This document shows, piece after piece, positions 52,529-61,971 of a stretch of 64,000 nucleotides of DNA. Both the position numbers and the translations under genes were made by a program. The DNA comes from CALEMW01 sp964343835 (GTDB lineage Bacteria > Krumholzibacteriota > Krumholzibacteriia > LZORAL124-64-63), in contig CAYFKR010000001.1 in NCBI GenBank assembly GCA_964343835.1, forward strand, positions 186,001-250,000. Reading direction: 5' to 3'. Under the pieces are notes generated by a model. That model saw only the letters and a list, made by a program, of their open reading frames with translations. It made no database searches and was not told the origin of the DNA. The stretch's first letter is position 1, and each line of letters opens with the position of its first letter.

Positions 52529-54601
52529 ATGGAAGTCAGCAACCCCAAGGGTCTCCCCGAGAACGCCTACCGCAAGCTCAAGCCGGGCGAGGAGTACACG
52601 CCCGTCGTTCCCGCCGACAAGCTCGTGCCGGAACTGACGACATACTCCCTGCTCTGGGGTCTGTTCTATGCGGTGCTGTTCTCCGCGGCCGCGGCCTATC
52701 TGGGCCTGAAGATCGGACAGGTCTTCGAGGCGGCCATCCCCATCACGATCCTCGCCATCGGCCTGTCCAACGGCCTGGGCAAGAAGGACGCCCTGCAGCA
52801 GAACGTGATGATCCAGTCCATCGGTTCCGCCTCGGGCGTGATCGTGGCCGGCGCCATCTTCACGGTGCCCGGGCTGTACATCCTGGGCCTGAACGAGCAG
52901 GCGGGATTCTTCCGCATGTTCATGGCGTCGCTGCTCGGCGGTTTCCTGGGCATCTCGTTCCTGATCCCGTTCCGCCGCTACTTCGTGAAGGACATGCACG
53001 GCGAGTTCCCCTTCCCCGAGGCCACCGCCAGCACCGAGGTGCTGATGGCCGGCGAGAAGGGCGGCGACCAGGCCAAGGTGCTGATCCAGGCCGGCACCAT
53101 CGGCGGTCTGTTCCAGTTCGCGTCGCAGGCCTTCGGCGCCTGGCGCGAGGAATTCACCACCACCACGTTCCAGTGGGGCGAGAACCTCTCGAACCGCGTG
53201 CGCCTCGAGTACAACATGCTCGTGGACTCGGCCGTGATCGGCCTGGGCTACATCGTGGGCCTGAAGTACGCCCTGATCATCGCCAGCGGATCGTTCCTGG
53301 CCTGGTGGGTCATGACGCCGATGATCGGCATGCTCGGTCAGGGTGTGCGGGTGGAGACGTCGGACGGCGTGTTCGAGACGTTCCGTCTCGCCGCCCTCGA
53401 CGGTCTGTCCACCGGCGACATCTTCTACAGCTTCGTGCGGCCGGTGGGCATCGGCTGCATCGCCATGGCCGGCCTGATCGGCGTGTACAAGAGCCGGAGC
53501 ATCATCGGCGGCGCCTTCAAGCTGGCGGCGGCGGAGATGGGCGGCTCCAAGAAGGCCGACGCCTCCGACGAGCGCACCCAGCGCGACCTGCCCATGCCCG
53601 TGGTCACCGGCCTGACGATCCTCTCGATCATCGCCGTGTTCGTGTTTTTCTGGTTCGGCGTGACCCACAAGCTGAGCTGGGCCGTGGCCGGGCTGCTGGT
53701 GGTGACCATCGTGGCCTTCCTGTTCACGACGGTGGCCGCACGGGCCATCGCCATCGTGGGCACCAACCCCGTGTCGGGCATGACGCTGATGACGCTGATC
53801 ATCAGCGCCGTGGTGCTCAACGCCGTGGGCATGAGCGGCAGCGAGGGCATCGTGGCCGCGCTGCTGATCGGCGGCGTGGTGTGCACCGCCCTGTCGGTGA
53901 GCGGCGGCTTCATCAGCGACCTGAAGATCGGCTACTGGCTGGGCACCACGCCCCGCGTGCAGCAGCAGTGGAAGTTCCTGGGCGTGATCGTGTCGGCGGC
54001 CGCGGTCTCCGGCGTGATCATGATGCTGGACAAGATCTACGGCTTCGGCGGCGAGGACGGCCTGGCCGCTCCCCAGGCCAGCGCCATGGCCACGCTCATC
54101 GAGCCCCTGATGACCGGTCAGCCCGCTCCGTGGCTGCTGTACATGGCCGGCTGCTTCATGGCCCTGGTGCTGGAGTGGACGGGCGTGCCGCCCCTGGCTT
54201 TCGCCCTGGGCATGTACCTGCCCCTGGAGCTGAACACGCCGATCCTGATCGGCGGTCTGGTGGCTCACTTCTCCGCCAAGGCCAAGACCGAGGAGGTTGC
54301 GGGCAAGCGCAAGGAGCGCGGCACCCTGATCGCTTCGGGCTTCGTGGCCGGCGGCGCCATCATGGGCGTGGTCTCGGCCCTGATCCTCTTCGTGGGCCGG
54401 ATGGTGGCCGAGAAGTCCGCCTGGACCACGACCCTCCACGACGGCACCGTGGTGCCGGCGGACGAGTGGTCGCTGATCCACGTGATCGGCACCCACCACT
54501 GGGTGGAGGAGATGCCGGGCTCGGCCCTGCTGGGGGTCGTGGCGCTGGTGGTCCTCTGCCTGTGGATGTACCGCTCCACGCGGTCCGCGGCCAGCGACTG
54601 A
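52529..54601 (+). CDS. OPT-family oligopeptide transporter
   Basis: A 690-residue transporter of the OPT superfamily with roughly 16 hydrophobic segments. Conserved parts include YSLLWGLFYAVLFSAAAAYL, LGLKIGQVFEAAIPI, FPFPEATASTEVLMAGEKGG, VDSAVIGLGYIVGL and GTNPVSGMTLMTLI, typical of bacterial OPT proteins. It probably imports oligopeptides or metal-ligand chelates. GGAGG lies seven bases upstream of the ATG. Divergent from the cytochrome operon and followed by a good terminator. The PepT peptidase elsewhere in the window would suit imported peptides. Confidence 0.95.
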   Translation: MEVSNPKGLPENAYRKLKPGEEYTPVVPADKLVPELTTYSLLWGLFYAVLFSAAAAYLGLKIGQVFEAAIPITILAIGLSNGLGKKDALQQNVMIQSIGSASGVIVAGAIFTVPGLYILGLNEQAGFFRMFMASLLGGFLGISFLIPFRRYFVKDMHGEFPFPEATASTEVLMAGEKGGDQAKVLIQAGTIGGLFQFASQAFGAWREEFTTTTFQWGENLSNRVRLEYNMLVDSAVIGLGYIVGLKYALIIASGSFLAWWVMTPMIGMLGQGVRVETSDGVFETFRLAALDGLSTGDIFYSFVRPVGIGCIAMAGLIGVYKSRSIIGGAFKLAAAEMGGSKKADASDERTQRDLPMPVVTGLTILSIIAVFVFFWFGVTHKLSWAVAGLLVVTIVAFLFTTVAARAIAIVGTNPVSGMTLMTLIISAVVLNAVGMSGSEGIVAALLIGGVVCTALSVSGGFISDLKIGYWLGTTPRVQQQWKFLGVIVSAAAVSGVIMMLDKIYGFGGEDGLAAPQASAMATLIEPLMTGQPAPWLLYMAGCFMALVLEWTGVPPLAFALGMYLPLELNTPILIGGLVAHFSAKAKTEEVAGKRKERGTLIASGFVAGGAIMGVVSALILFVGRMVAEKSAWTTTLHDGTVVPADEWSLIHVIGTHHWVEEMPGSALLGVVALVVLCLWMYRSTRSAASD

Positions 54602-54623
54602 CGCGGATCGGACCGATGAACGG

Positions 54624-54655
54624 AGGGCGGCCGTCATGGCCGCCCTTCGTGTTTT
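54624..54655 (+). terminator. Rho-independent terminator after the OPT gene
   Basis: AGGGCGGCC and GGCCGCCCT pair perfectly around GTCAT and are followed by TCGTGTTTT. Confidence 0.8.
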
Positions 54656-54733
54656 AGGAGTCGTCGCCGGCGGGCCGCCGTGTCAGAATCGCCCCCGACG
54701 TCCCTGCACCCCGACCCTGGAGCCCATCGACCC

Positions 54734-55894
54734 ATGCGGGAGATCAAGCCCCTGACCTCGCTGCGCGCCTTCGCCGCGTTCCTGGTCTTCATGTTCCACT
54801 ACGCCTACGCCTTCACCCCGGCCAACCGGGGCGTGGAGGGGTTCGCCGGGGAGTGGATCCCGCTGGCCGATCTGTGGCGGTCAGGGAACGTGGGGGTGTC
54901 GCTGTTCTTCGTGCTGTCGGGGTTCCTGATCTCGCGGATCTACTACGACCGGGTCGCGGATCGGACCGTCTCGCTGCGCCTGTACTTCGTGAAGCGGGTG
55001 GCGCGCATCTGGCCCCTCTTCCTCGTGTATGCGGTGATCCATCACGCGTGGCTGATCGTCGACGGGCGTTCGCCGGGCGACGGCATGTGGGTGACCCTTA
55101 CCATGACCCAGGGCTTCTTCGCGGGGCTGTGGCACGAGGGGCTGCCCACGGCGTGGTCGCTGACGGTGGAGGAGTCGTTCTACGTGGTCGCGCCGCTGCT
55201 CTACGGCGTGGTCGCGGCTGTGGCCCACGTGCCCGCCGGCGCCTCGCCGGACCGGCGCTGGTGGAAGCTGGGTGCCGTGCTGGCCGGGGTGGTGGCCGTG
55301 GTCTTCCTGGCCGGCGAACTGCTGGGCGCGGCGATCCGCGGGGCGGGCTGGGACTGGCACGGCCTGATGGGTTCGCGGTGGCACATCTGGCATGCGACGC
55401 TCTTCGGCCGCATGCCGGAGTTCGCGGTGGGCGCCTTCGCCGCCTTCCTGCATCGTACCGGCCGGCTCGAGGCGTGGCTTGCGGGTGGTCGGGCCACGGC
55501 GGCGGTCCTGGTCGGGTTCCTGGGGATCGGGGTCTGCATGATCCTGAAGGTGGGCGTGGTGGACACGCCCGGCGTCGTGCCCCAGATGCTGACCTACGTG
55601 CTGACGTACGCCATCGTCGTCCTGGCGGCGGTGCTGATCCTGGGGCTGTGCGTGGAGGGCGGACGCCTGCATCGGTTCCTGGGCAACGGACTCTTCGTCT
55701 ACCTCGGCAAGATCTCCTACGGCTTCTACCTGATCCAGCTCACGGCCATGATCGCGCCGCTGGTGCGCCTCAGCGACCAGTGCGGACCGTTCCGGCTGCC
55801 GGTGCTGCTGGTGCTGACCAACCTGGCCTGCGCGGTGAGCTACGAACTGGTGGAGAAGCCGGCGCGACGGTTCATCGTGGCGCGTTGGGGCTAA
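54734..55894 (+). CDS. Acyltransferase 3-family membrane protein
   Basis: A 386-residue integral membrane O-acyltransferase (OafA/YrhL type) that likely acetylates a surface glycan. It begins MREIKPLTSLRAFAAFLVFM with the catalytic-type histidine in FMFHYAYAF. It has the conserved NVGVSLFFVLSGFLISRIYY and RLYFVKRVARIWPLFLVY, then YLGKISYGFYLIQL and a C-terminal VEKPARRF. About ten hydrophobic segments. The ATG at 54734 is preferred to an in-frame GTG 54 bases upstream because the family begins at REIKPL. Convergent with the following lipoprotein, overlapping by four bases. Confidence 0.92.
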   Translation: MREIKPLTSLRAFAAFLVFMFHYAYAFTPANRGVEGFAGEWIPLADLWRSGNVGVSLFFVLSGFLISRIYYDRVADRTVSLRLYFVKRVARIWPLFLVYAVIHHAWLIVDGRSPGDGMWVTLTMTQGFFAGLWHEGLPTAWSLTVEESFYVVAPLLYGVVAAVAHVPAGASPDRRWWKLGAVLAGVVAVVFLAGELLGAAIRGAGWDWHGLMGSRWHIWHATLFGRMPEFAVGAFAAFLHRTGRLEAWLAGGRATAAVLVGFLGIGVCMILKVGVVDTPGVVPQMLTYVLTYAIVVLAAVLILGLCVEGGRLHRFLGNGLFVYLGKISYGFYLIQLTAMIAPLVRLSDQCGPFRLPVLLVLTNLACAVSYELVEKPARRFIVARWG

Positions 55895-57540
55895 GATCCG
55901 TCCCTGAGGATCCCTGTCAGTTGCCAGCCCGACCCGGTGCGCATGTAGTGGGCGTCCGTGGGGGGCAGTTCGCGGCCGTCCTGCAGCGCGGTCCAGCGCA
56001 CGATCACCGTTTCCCGATCCATGCACAACAGGGTGGGCACCGTCGCGGCGGGGTCGGTGGCGTTCTGGGCGATGATGCCGAGGCGGTCGCCCGCGGCGTC
56101 CAGGGCCTCCACGCGCCAGCGCAGGGTGTCGGGGCGGCCGGCGTCGGCCAGGGCGGAGCGGGCGTCCACACCGAAGGCGTCGCCGGCGGGGACGGGCGCG
56201 AGATCCACGGCGGGGGAGACGGCGGCCAGGGCCCAGTCCAGCACGGCGTCGCGGCGGTGGCGGAGTACGCGGGAGAGGACGTCGTGGGCGGCGGGGTCGT
56301 CGTAGCGGGCCAGGCGGACGGCGGCGTCGACGGCGGCGTCGTCGAGGCCCGCGAGGACGGTGCCGGCCCAGAAGGCGTCGGCGGGGCGGCAGTGCAGGAC
56401 CTGGTCGTTGACGTAGTTGGCGCGCCAGGCCTCCGGGTCGAAGGGGCGGTCGGTGTAGACGCCCACCTCGGGGTGCTCGGGAGCGTCGACGCCCTCCCAG
56501 GGCCGCACCGGGATGCCGAACGTGACGATGCCGCCGAAGAACGTGCGCATGTCGAAGTCGTAGGCCCAGCCGATGCGGGGCTCGTGGCGGGCGGCCCAGT
56601 AACCGCCGAGGCAGCCGTCGAAGTCCACCAGATGGTGCACCAGGTGGCCGGAGCCGGGCTCGCCCACGTAGACGTCGAGGGTGTTGTCCTCCTTCAGGTC
56701 CACATGGTTGAGCCACGCGCCGAACACGCGCAGGGCGCGCAGGGAGCGGCGGTCCTGGTGGGGGATGCGGTCGTTGGGGTCGTGGGGGTTGGTGCCGGAC
56801 AGGGCGAAGCCGCCGCGGGGGACCCCGTCGAGGAAGCGGCTCACCAGGGCGCGATGGGTGCCGTCGGCGCGGGGCGGACCGACCTCTTCCAGCATCGCGT
56901 CGATATGGCGGCGCTCGAGGGGGCGCTTCTCGCCCAGGGAGTTCTTCACGGTGGCGTCGGGGGCGATGCGCAGGTCGTGGCGACGGAAGGCCGCGACGCG
57001 GTCGTCCGGCACGTGGTAGCCCAGGGCCCAGAACAGGCGCGCCGCCACCGCGCCGGCGGCGGTGGAGACCGACGGTTCGTCTTCCTTGTCGAACTTGCAG
57101 ATGTACGAGACGCCTCGAGCATCCCGGAACACGAAACCGGGATTGCGGCCGCCCACCTTGAGGCCGGTGACCGTCCAGGGGAAGTGCGCCTCGGGGCCGG
57201 GATCGTCGCCGCCGGGGCCGTGGGCGACGGCGTCTGCGCCCTGCCTACCGTCGACGCCGGCCCACCAGGACGACCGGGGCACCTCGCCGTAGCGGTTCAC
57301 GTCGAGGGCGGGGCTCGCGTCGATCAGGCCGAAGACGTCCCGGGATTGGCGCAGGGCGTGCACGTCCAGGATGTAGGAGATGCGGTGGAACTCGCGCTCG
57401 GGGGGCATGGGGATGGGCGCGTCGTCACGGATCTCCGTGACCGCAGGGCCCGGCGCGAAGACCGGCGGCGGCGGGGCGGAGGCGCAGCCGAGGGTCAGGA
57501 GGGCCGTCGCGGCCAGGATGATGATCGCGGGCAGCCTCAT
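55891..57540 (-). CDS. Lipoprotein with atypical (HipA/CotH-like) kinase fold
   Basis: A 549-residue lipoprotein (MRLPAIIILAATALLTLGCA, lipobox L-T-L-G-C). After a ~120-residue lead come motifs of the protein-kinase-like fold: WTVTGLKVGGRNPGFVFRD (glycine loop region), VSYICKFDKEDEPS (ATP-binding Lys in KFD) and STAAGAVAARLFWALGYHVP (helix C region). A catalytic-loop-like WLNHVDLKEDNTLDVYV (Asp and Asn metal ligands) and LVDFDGCLGG (DFG equivalent) follow. The last ~170 residues are unassigned. It is exported, so it would need extracytoplasmic ATP. The ATG overlaps the Omp85-like gene stop (ATGA). Family assignment is by motif only. Confidence 0.7.
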   Translation of the reverse strand: MRLPAIIILAATALLTLGCASAPPPPVFAPGPAVTEIRDDAPIPMPPEREFHRISYILDVHALRQSRDVFGLIDASPALDVNRYGEVPRSSWWAGVDGRQGADAVAHGPGGDDPGPEAHFPWTVTGLKVGGRNPGFVFRDARGVSYICKFDKEDEPSVSTAAGAVAARLFWALGYHVPDDRVAAFRRHDLRIAPDATVKNSLGEKRPLERRHIDAMLEEVGPPRADGTHRALVSRFLDGVPRGGFALSGTNPHDPNDRIPHQDRRSLRALRVFGAWLNHVDLKEDNTLDVYVGEPGSGHLVHHLVDFDGCLGGYWAARHEPRIGWAYDFDMRTFFGGIVTFGIPVRPWEGVDAPEHPEVGVYTDRPFDPEAWRANYVNDQVLHCRPADAFWAGTVLAGLDDAAVDAAVRLARYDDPAAHDVLSRVLRHRRDAVLDWALAAVSPAVDLAPVPAGDAFGVDARSALADAGRPDTLRWRVEALDAAGDRLGIIAQNATDPAATVPTLLCMDRETVIVRWTALQDGRELPPTDAHYMRTGSGWQLTGILRDGS

Positions 57541-58841
57541 CGTTTCCTCCGCGACTGGTAGCCGAAGGGCGTGGAGGTGCCCACGTACAGGTGGCCGCCC
57601 TCGGAGCCGCGGGCGTACTGGATGACGAAGAGGTCGTCGTGGACCGGCATGACGACGCCGAGCCCCATGGACCAGCGGAGCTCCGACAGATCCAGCTCGT
57701 CGAAGGCCGGTGCCACCGTGCCCCAGTCGCTGAACAGGCGGCCCTGGAAGGTCTTGAAGACCGGGTAGCGGTAGTCGAGGGACAGGGCCAGCAAGTGGGC
57801 GTCCACGAAGCGGTCCCGGGCGAAGCCGCGCAGGTCGTGGCGGCCGCCCAGGCCGCGGAGTTCGGTGAAGGGGAGGCGCGCCATGTCGTCGGCCTCGACG
57901 CCCTCGTAGAACACCCGCGCCGCGAACGAGCGGTCGCGGAAGACGGCGCGGTGGGCCTGGAGTTCCACCGTGAGGTGGCGGTAGTCGGAGTCGTCGGCGG
58001 CGCGGGCGGTGTTCCAGCCGACGGCGATCCGGGAGAGGGTCCCCGACGCCGACATCTCGCCCCGGTCGCGGGTGTCCCGGCGCAGTCCCGCCTCGAGGCC
58101 CCAGTAGTGGTTCGAGGCGGCGCGGGTCCAGACCTCCCCGGGCAGGGGGACGGAGCGCTCCAGGGCGTGGTGGAGGACCCGGGTCGAGCGGCTGAACACG
58201 TCCAGGCCCAGGGTCAGGTCACCGGCGTACGCGCGCTCCACGCCCAGCTCGTTGAGGAAGAGCTGGGTGTCGAAGTCCGACTCGGAGCTGCGGTCGCCGA
58301 GGCCGTAGCCGTAGAAGTCGCGGTCGCTGAGACGGCGGAACCGGGTGCGGGTGCGGAAGGAAAGCCCGTCGTCCGATCCGGCCAGCTTGACCTCCACCAC
58401 GTTGTCGCGCGGGCTCAGGTAGCTGACCCGGAAGCGGTTGTCCAGGCCGGTGCCGTACCAGTCGCGGGAGTGGATGCGCAAGCCCACGAGGGTCACGCCG
58501 AAGCCCGTCTCGTAGCCCAGGTAGGCGGCGAACTGCGTGTTGACGGCCTGGACGTCGCGGGTGAACCAGGTCATGACCGCCCGCGAGTAGCCGTGACGCT
58601 CGTCCCACCCGATCACGGCCTGGATCGGTTTGACGGCGGCCCAGACCAGGGCGTTCAGGGTGCGGGCCGCGGGGGCGAGGATGTCGCCGCCGGTGGAACG
58701 GGGCGCCAGCGGTTCGACCGTCCCGCGCACCTGCCAGGGCTCGACGACGGACGGGTCGGTCAGGACGGTGTCGGTGGGCGCCTCCGTCGGTGCAGCCGCG
58801 GCGCATCCCGCCGCGAGGACCAGGACCGCGACGAGCCGCAT
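57537..58841 (-). CDS. Omp85/BamA-like outer-membrane barrel, possibly lipid-anchored
   Basis: A 434-residue outer-membrane protein. The N-terminus MRLVAVLVLAAGCAAAAP has a lipobox-like L-A-A-G-C. About 60 residues of linker are followed by a 16-strand-type barrel with the Omp85 signature LRGLGGRHDLRGFARDRF, DYRYPVF and a last strand STPFGYQSRRKR. No POTRA repeats precede the barrel, so it is a barrel-only member of the bacterial surface antigen (D15) family. Coupled on both sides by ATG/TGA overlaps to the carrier and to the kinase-like lipoprotein. Confidence 0.8.
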   Translation of the reverse strand: MRLVAVLVLAAGCAAAAPTEAPTDTVLTDPSVVEPWQVRGTVEPLAPRSTGGDILAPAARTLNALVWAAVKPIQAVIGWDERHGYSRAVMTWFTRDVQAVNTQFAAYLGYETGFGVTLVGLRIHSRDWYGTGLDNRFRVSYLSPRDNVVEVKLAGSDDGLSFRTRTRFRRLSDRDFYGYGLGDRSSESDFDTQLFLNELGVERAYAGDLTLGLDVFSRSTRVLHHALERSVPLPGEVWTRAASNHYWGLEAGLRRDTRDRGEMSASGTLSRIAVGWNTARAADDSDYRHLTVELQAHRAVFRDRSFAARVFYEGVEADDMARLPFTELRGLGGRHDLRGFARDRFVDAHLLALSLDYRYPVFKTFQGRLFSDWGTVAPAFDELDLSELRWSMGLGVVMPVHDDLFVIQYARGSEGGHLYVGTSTPFGYQSRRKR

Positions 58842-60197
58842 CACGAGTCCGCCTCCGACAGACGTCGGTAGCGCCGCCCGATGGCCGCGGCCATGAGCAG
58901 CCACACCACCGTGAACCCGATGTTGGCCAGGGCGAAGTGGCGCGTGCCCAGGCCGAGGCTCGTGCCCAGGTACACGACGCCCGCCGACGCCACGTCCCGC
59001 CCGCACGAAGAACGTGTCGACGGCCTGCTTGGCCTTGTACTTGGCGGCCCGGCTGGTGGGCAGGAAGAGGGCCTGCCTCACCGTGTTCTGCAGGGAGTAG
59101 TCGGTGGCGTTCTCCAGGGTCTTGGCGATGCGCAGCACCGCCAGCGAGGCGCCGGCCGCGATGATGGCGTACCCGCCCAGGGCGATGATCGGCAGCACGA
59201 ACAGCGCCGCCCGCACTCCCGCGAACCGCAGCACCCGGGACACGGCGAAGAGCTGGAGGAGGGCGCTGAGGGTGTTGACGCCGGTGAAGAAGACGGAGTA
59301 GAAGCCGCCGATGGTCCGCTCGACCTCGGCGTCGCGCATGGCCGGGTCAGCGATGCCCGCCGCCCCGTCGGCGGCGGAACGCGCGACCTCCGCGCCCAGG
59401 ATGTACTCGCCGGTGGTGTTCACCACGTTCACCAGCAGCAGCAACAGCCCGATGAGCAGCAGGTAGCGATCGCGCAGCACCAGCTGGAAGCCGCCGGTGC
59501 GGTCCATGGGTTCCGGTTCCGGCGCGATCGTCACGGTCCCCGGCGTGTCCTTGCCGCCGCACATCCCCTCGCGCCTGCAGACCAGACCGTGGATCCCCGC
59601 CGAGACCGTCAGCAGCACCGCCGCCGCCAGCATCATCTCGAAGGCGCCGAGTCCCAGGTCGTACAGGCCTCCGGCCGCCAGGGCGCCCACGATGGCCCCC
59701 ACCGAGCTGCCGAACGCGATCAGGGGGAACAGCCGCTTGCCCTGGGCCTCGGTGTAGAGATCGTTGGCGAAGCTCCACGCCTGGGCGATGATCATCAGGC
59801 TGAAGATCCCCACCCACAGGAAGAAGACCACGCCCAGGTACGGCACTCCGAGGCGGGCCAGGGCGTAGAACAGCGCCAGGTTGAGGGCGAAGAACAGGGT
59901 CACGCGCCGGATCAGGGTGACGCGGTCGGTGCGATCGACGAAGCGGCCGTACAGCGGCACGATCCAGATCAGCAGCAGGGCCTGGCCCGCCGCGGCGTAG
60001 CTCTTCACCTCGGCGCCGCCACCCATGAGGATCAGGGGTTCGCGCACCGTCTTGAGCATGTAGTAGGCGGTGAGCAGCAGGAAGAGGTTGAGGGCCAGCA
60101 GCAGGGCGGTGCCGCCCTCGCCGGGTTCGACCCGGGTGAACAGGCCGAGCAGGCGCGTGACGATTCCGGTCCGAGGCTTTCGATCGTGGTCGCTCAC
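58841..60197 (-). CDS. ATP/ADP (TLC/NTT)-family nucleotide carrier, frameshifted
   Basis: A ~452-residue membrane carrier of the ATP:ADP antiporter/NTT family (also annotated as MFS-like). Signatures are LTAYYMLKTVREPLILMGGG, WSFANDLYTEAQGKRLFPLI, GSSVGAIVGALAAGG and SRAAKYKAKQAVDTFFVRAG, with eleven or twelve hydrophobic segments. The frame breaks near 58995-59005: one extra or two missing bases give DVASAGVVYLGTSLGLG, then a final helix and a TGA that overlaps the next ATG, as expected for the intact gene. As sequenced, the frame instead runs on into the Omp85-like gene. Probably an assembly error, possibly a real mutation. ATG at 60195-60197. Confidence 0.83.
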
Positions 60198-60358
60198 GTC
60201 GTTTTCTCCGGGGTCGGCGTGTCACAGGAATCTAATCGAACATCCCGCGGCATCCCAGCCCGGATCGGTCGGCCGATTCTGGCGGGTCGGCCGGGGGTGT
60301 GCTACCGTTGCCGCGCTCCGGCGGGTCGTCCGGCGGAGAGCCCGGAGGAGGCATATCG

Positions 60359-60889
60359 ATGATGAGGATGAAGCACGTGTCGGTCGCCCTGCTGGCGGCC
60401 CTGTTCCTGGCGGCGGGTTGCGGCGGCGGATCGTCGTCGCGGGAACTCGCCCGGACGGGGCTGGACCTACCCTCGGACCTGCCCGAAGGCAGTCAGGGCG
60501 TCATCGCCGCCGATTTCGTGCACGAGGGCGAGGGGTCGTTCCACGTGTTCGCCACCGAGCGGATCAAGGTGCCGTTCATGGACTGCGCCGTGGCCGACGT
60601 CGTCGGGGACTCCCTGACGGTGACCCTGTGGGCCCGCACCGAGATCATGCAGCGCGCCGTGAGGCTCGAGATGTACGTGGAGGGGGAGGAGGGCGACCCC
60701 CGCATTGCCCAGCAGGTCATGCCCGACGTGCGCCGCACCCTCGAGTGGACCCGATTCGCCTTCGCCTTCCCGGTGCCGGATGGGGAATCGCCGCGCCGCG
60801 TCCGGCTGTCGGTGCTCATTCCCGAACCCGGCAAACTGTGGCTCGACGACGTCGCCATCTGGGACGGCGCACCCCCGGAGACGGATTGA
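60359..60889 (+). CDS. Lipoprotein of unknown function
   Basis: A 176-residue lipoprotein (MMRMKHVSVALLAALFLAAG with lipobox L-A-A-G-C). The mature part is a beta-sandwich-like domain: GSFHVFATERIKVPFMDCAV, DSLTVTLWARTEIMQRAVRL and PGKLWLDDVAIWDGAPP, similar in style to carbohydrate-binding or galactose-binding-like domains. GGAGGAGG precedes the ATG at 60359. Overlaps or adjoins the following oxidoreductase gene (TTG or GTG start), so they are cotranscribed. Confidence 0.8.
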   Translation: MMRMKHVSVALLAALFLAAGCGGGSSSRELARTGLDLPSDLPEGSQGVIAADFVHEGEGSFHVFATERIKVPFMDCAVADVVGDSLTVTLWARTEIMQRAVRLEMYVEGEEGDPRIAQQVMPDVRRTLEWTRFAFAFPVPDGESPRRVRLSVLIPEPGKLWLDDVAIWDGAPPETD

Positions 60890-60891
60890 TC

Positions 60892-61971
60892 GTGGAACAG
60901 GTGGTCATCGCCCGCCATGGTCTTCCGGAGGTGCTGGAGACCCGGACCGCCCCCGACCCCGAACCGGCCGCCGGCGAGGTCCGGGTGCGCGTGGACGCCG
61001 TGGGCGTGAACTTCGCCGACGTGATGATGCGCATGGGGCTGTACCCCGACGCGCCGCCCCCGCCGTACGCCCCGGGATTCGAGGCGGCGGGGGAGATCGA
61101 TGCGGTGGGCGAGGGCGTGGACCCGGCGCGGGTCGGCGAGCGCGTGGTGGCCCTGCAGCTGCGGGGCGGCTATGCGGACACGGTGACCGTGCCGTCGGAC
61201 TTCGCCGTGACCGTCCCCGACGCCCTGGACCCGGTGGTGGCCGCGGCCCTGCCCGTCAACGGCCTGACCGCCTGGCAGATGCTCGAGGTCATGGCGCCGC
61301 CGTCGCCCGGTGAGACCGTCCTGGTCCACGGTGCGGCCGGCGGCGTGGGCACCCTGGCGGTGCAGATGGCTCGGCGGCGGGGCGCCTGCGTGATCGGATC
61401 GGCCTCGGCCTCCAAGCACGACTTCCTGAAGCAGCAGGGTGTGGAGATGGCCCTGGACTCGCGCCGCCGACGGTTCGCCGCCACGGTGCAGGCCGCCACC
61501 GGCGGCCGCGGCGCCGACGTGGTGCTGGAACCCCGGCACGGCGGCTGGATCTCCGAGAGCTACAAGGCCGCGGCGCCAGCCGGGCGCGTGGTGCTGTACG
61601 GGTTCGCCTCGGCGGCCTCGTCCAAGACGGCGTCGCGCTGGTCGGCCGTCCGCACCGTGCTGGCGGCGCCCTGGCTGCGCATCAACCCCATCTCGTTGAT
61701 GAACGACAACAAGGCTCTGATGGGCGTGAACCTGGGCCGCATGTGGGGCGAGTCGGAACGGCTAGTGGGTTGGCTGTCCGGCGTGCTGGACCTGGCGGCC
61801 GAGGGCGCGATCGCGCCGGTGATCGACCGCGTGATGCCCCTGGAGGATGCCGCGCGGGCTCATCACCGGCTGCAGGACCGCGCCAACACGGGCAAGATCG
61901 TGCTCGTCACGCGGCGTTACCGCGAGGCGGGCGCCGGCGGCCACGACGTGGACACGGGAGAGCGCGCATGA
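60892..61971 (+). CDS. Quinone oxidoreductase-like (MDR-superfamily, zinc-free) enzyme
   Basis: A 359-residue cytoplasmic medium-chain dehydrogenase/reductase of the QOR branch: GVNFADVMMRMGLYP, YAPGFEAAGEIDAVGEGVD, VNGLTAWQMLE and the NADPH site VLVHGAAGGVGTLAVQMA. The catalytic zinc ligands of alcohol dehydrogenases are absent. Its position in a lipoprotein/glycosyltransferase cluster is unexplained. The GTG at 60892 is chosen; the TTG at 60886, which overlaps the lipoprotein stop, is an alternative. The stop overlaps the next ATG (ATGA). Confidence 0.9.
   Translation: MEQVVIARHGLPEVLETRTAPDPEPAAGEVRVRVDAVGVNFADVMMRMGLYPDAPPPPYAPGFEAAGEIDAVGEGVDPARVGERVVALQLRGGYADTVTVPSDFAVTVPDALDPVVAAALPVNGLTAWQMLEVMAPPSPGETVLVHGAAGGVGTLAVQMARRRGACVIGSASASKHDFLKQQGVEMALDSRRRRFAATVQAATGGRGADVVLEPRHGGWISESYKAAAPAGRVVLYGFASAASSKTASRWSAVRTVLAAPWLRINPISLMNDNKALMGVNLGRMWGESERLVGWLSGVLDLAAEGAIAPVIDRVMPLEDAARAHHRLQDRANTGKIVLVTRRYREAGAGGHDVDTGERA

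Noticed and set aside
57537..60197. A single 886-residue carrier-barrel fusion protein.
   Set aside because: The carrier's last helix is found in the neighbouring frame with a stop overlapping the barrel ATG, so the fusion is caused by a frameshift.
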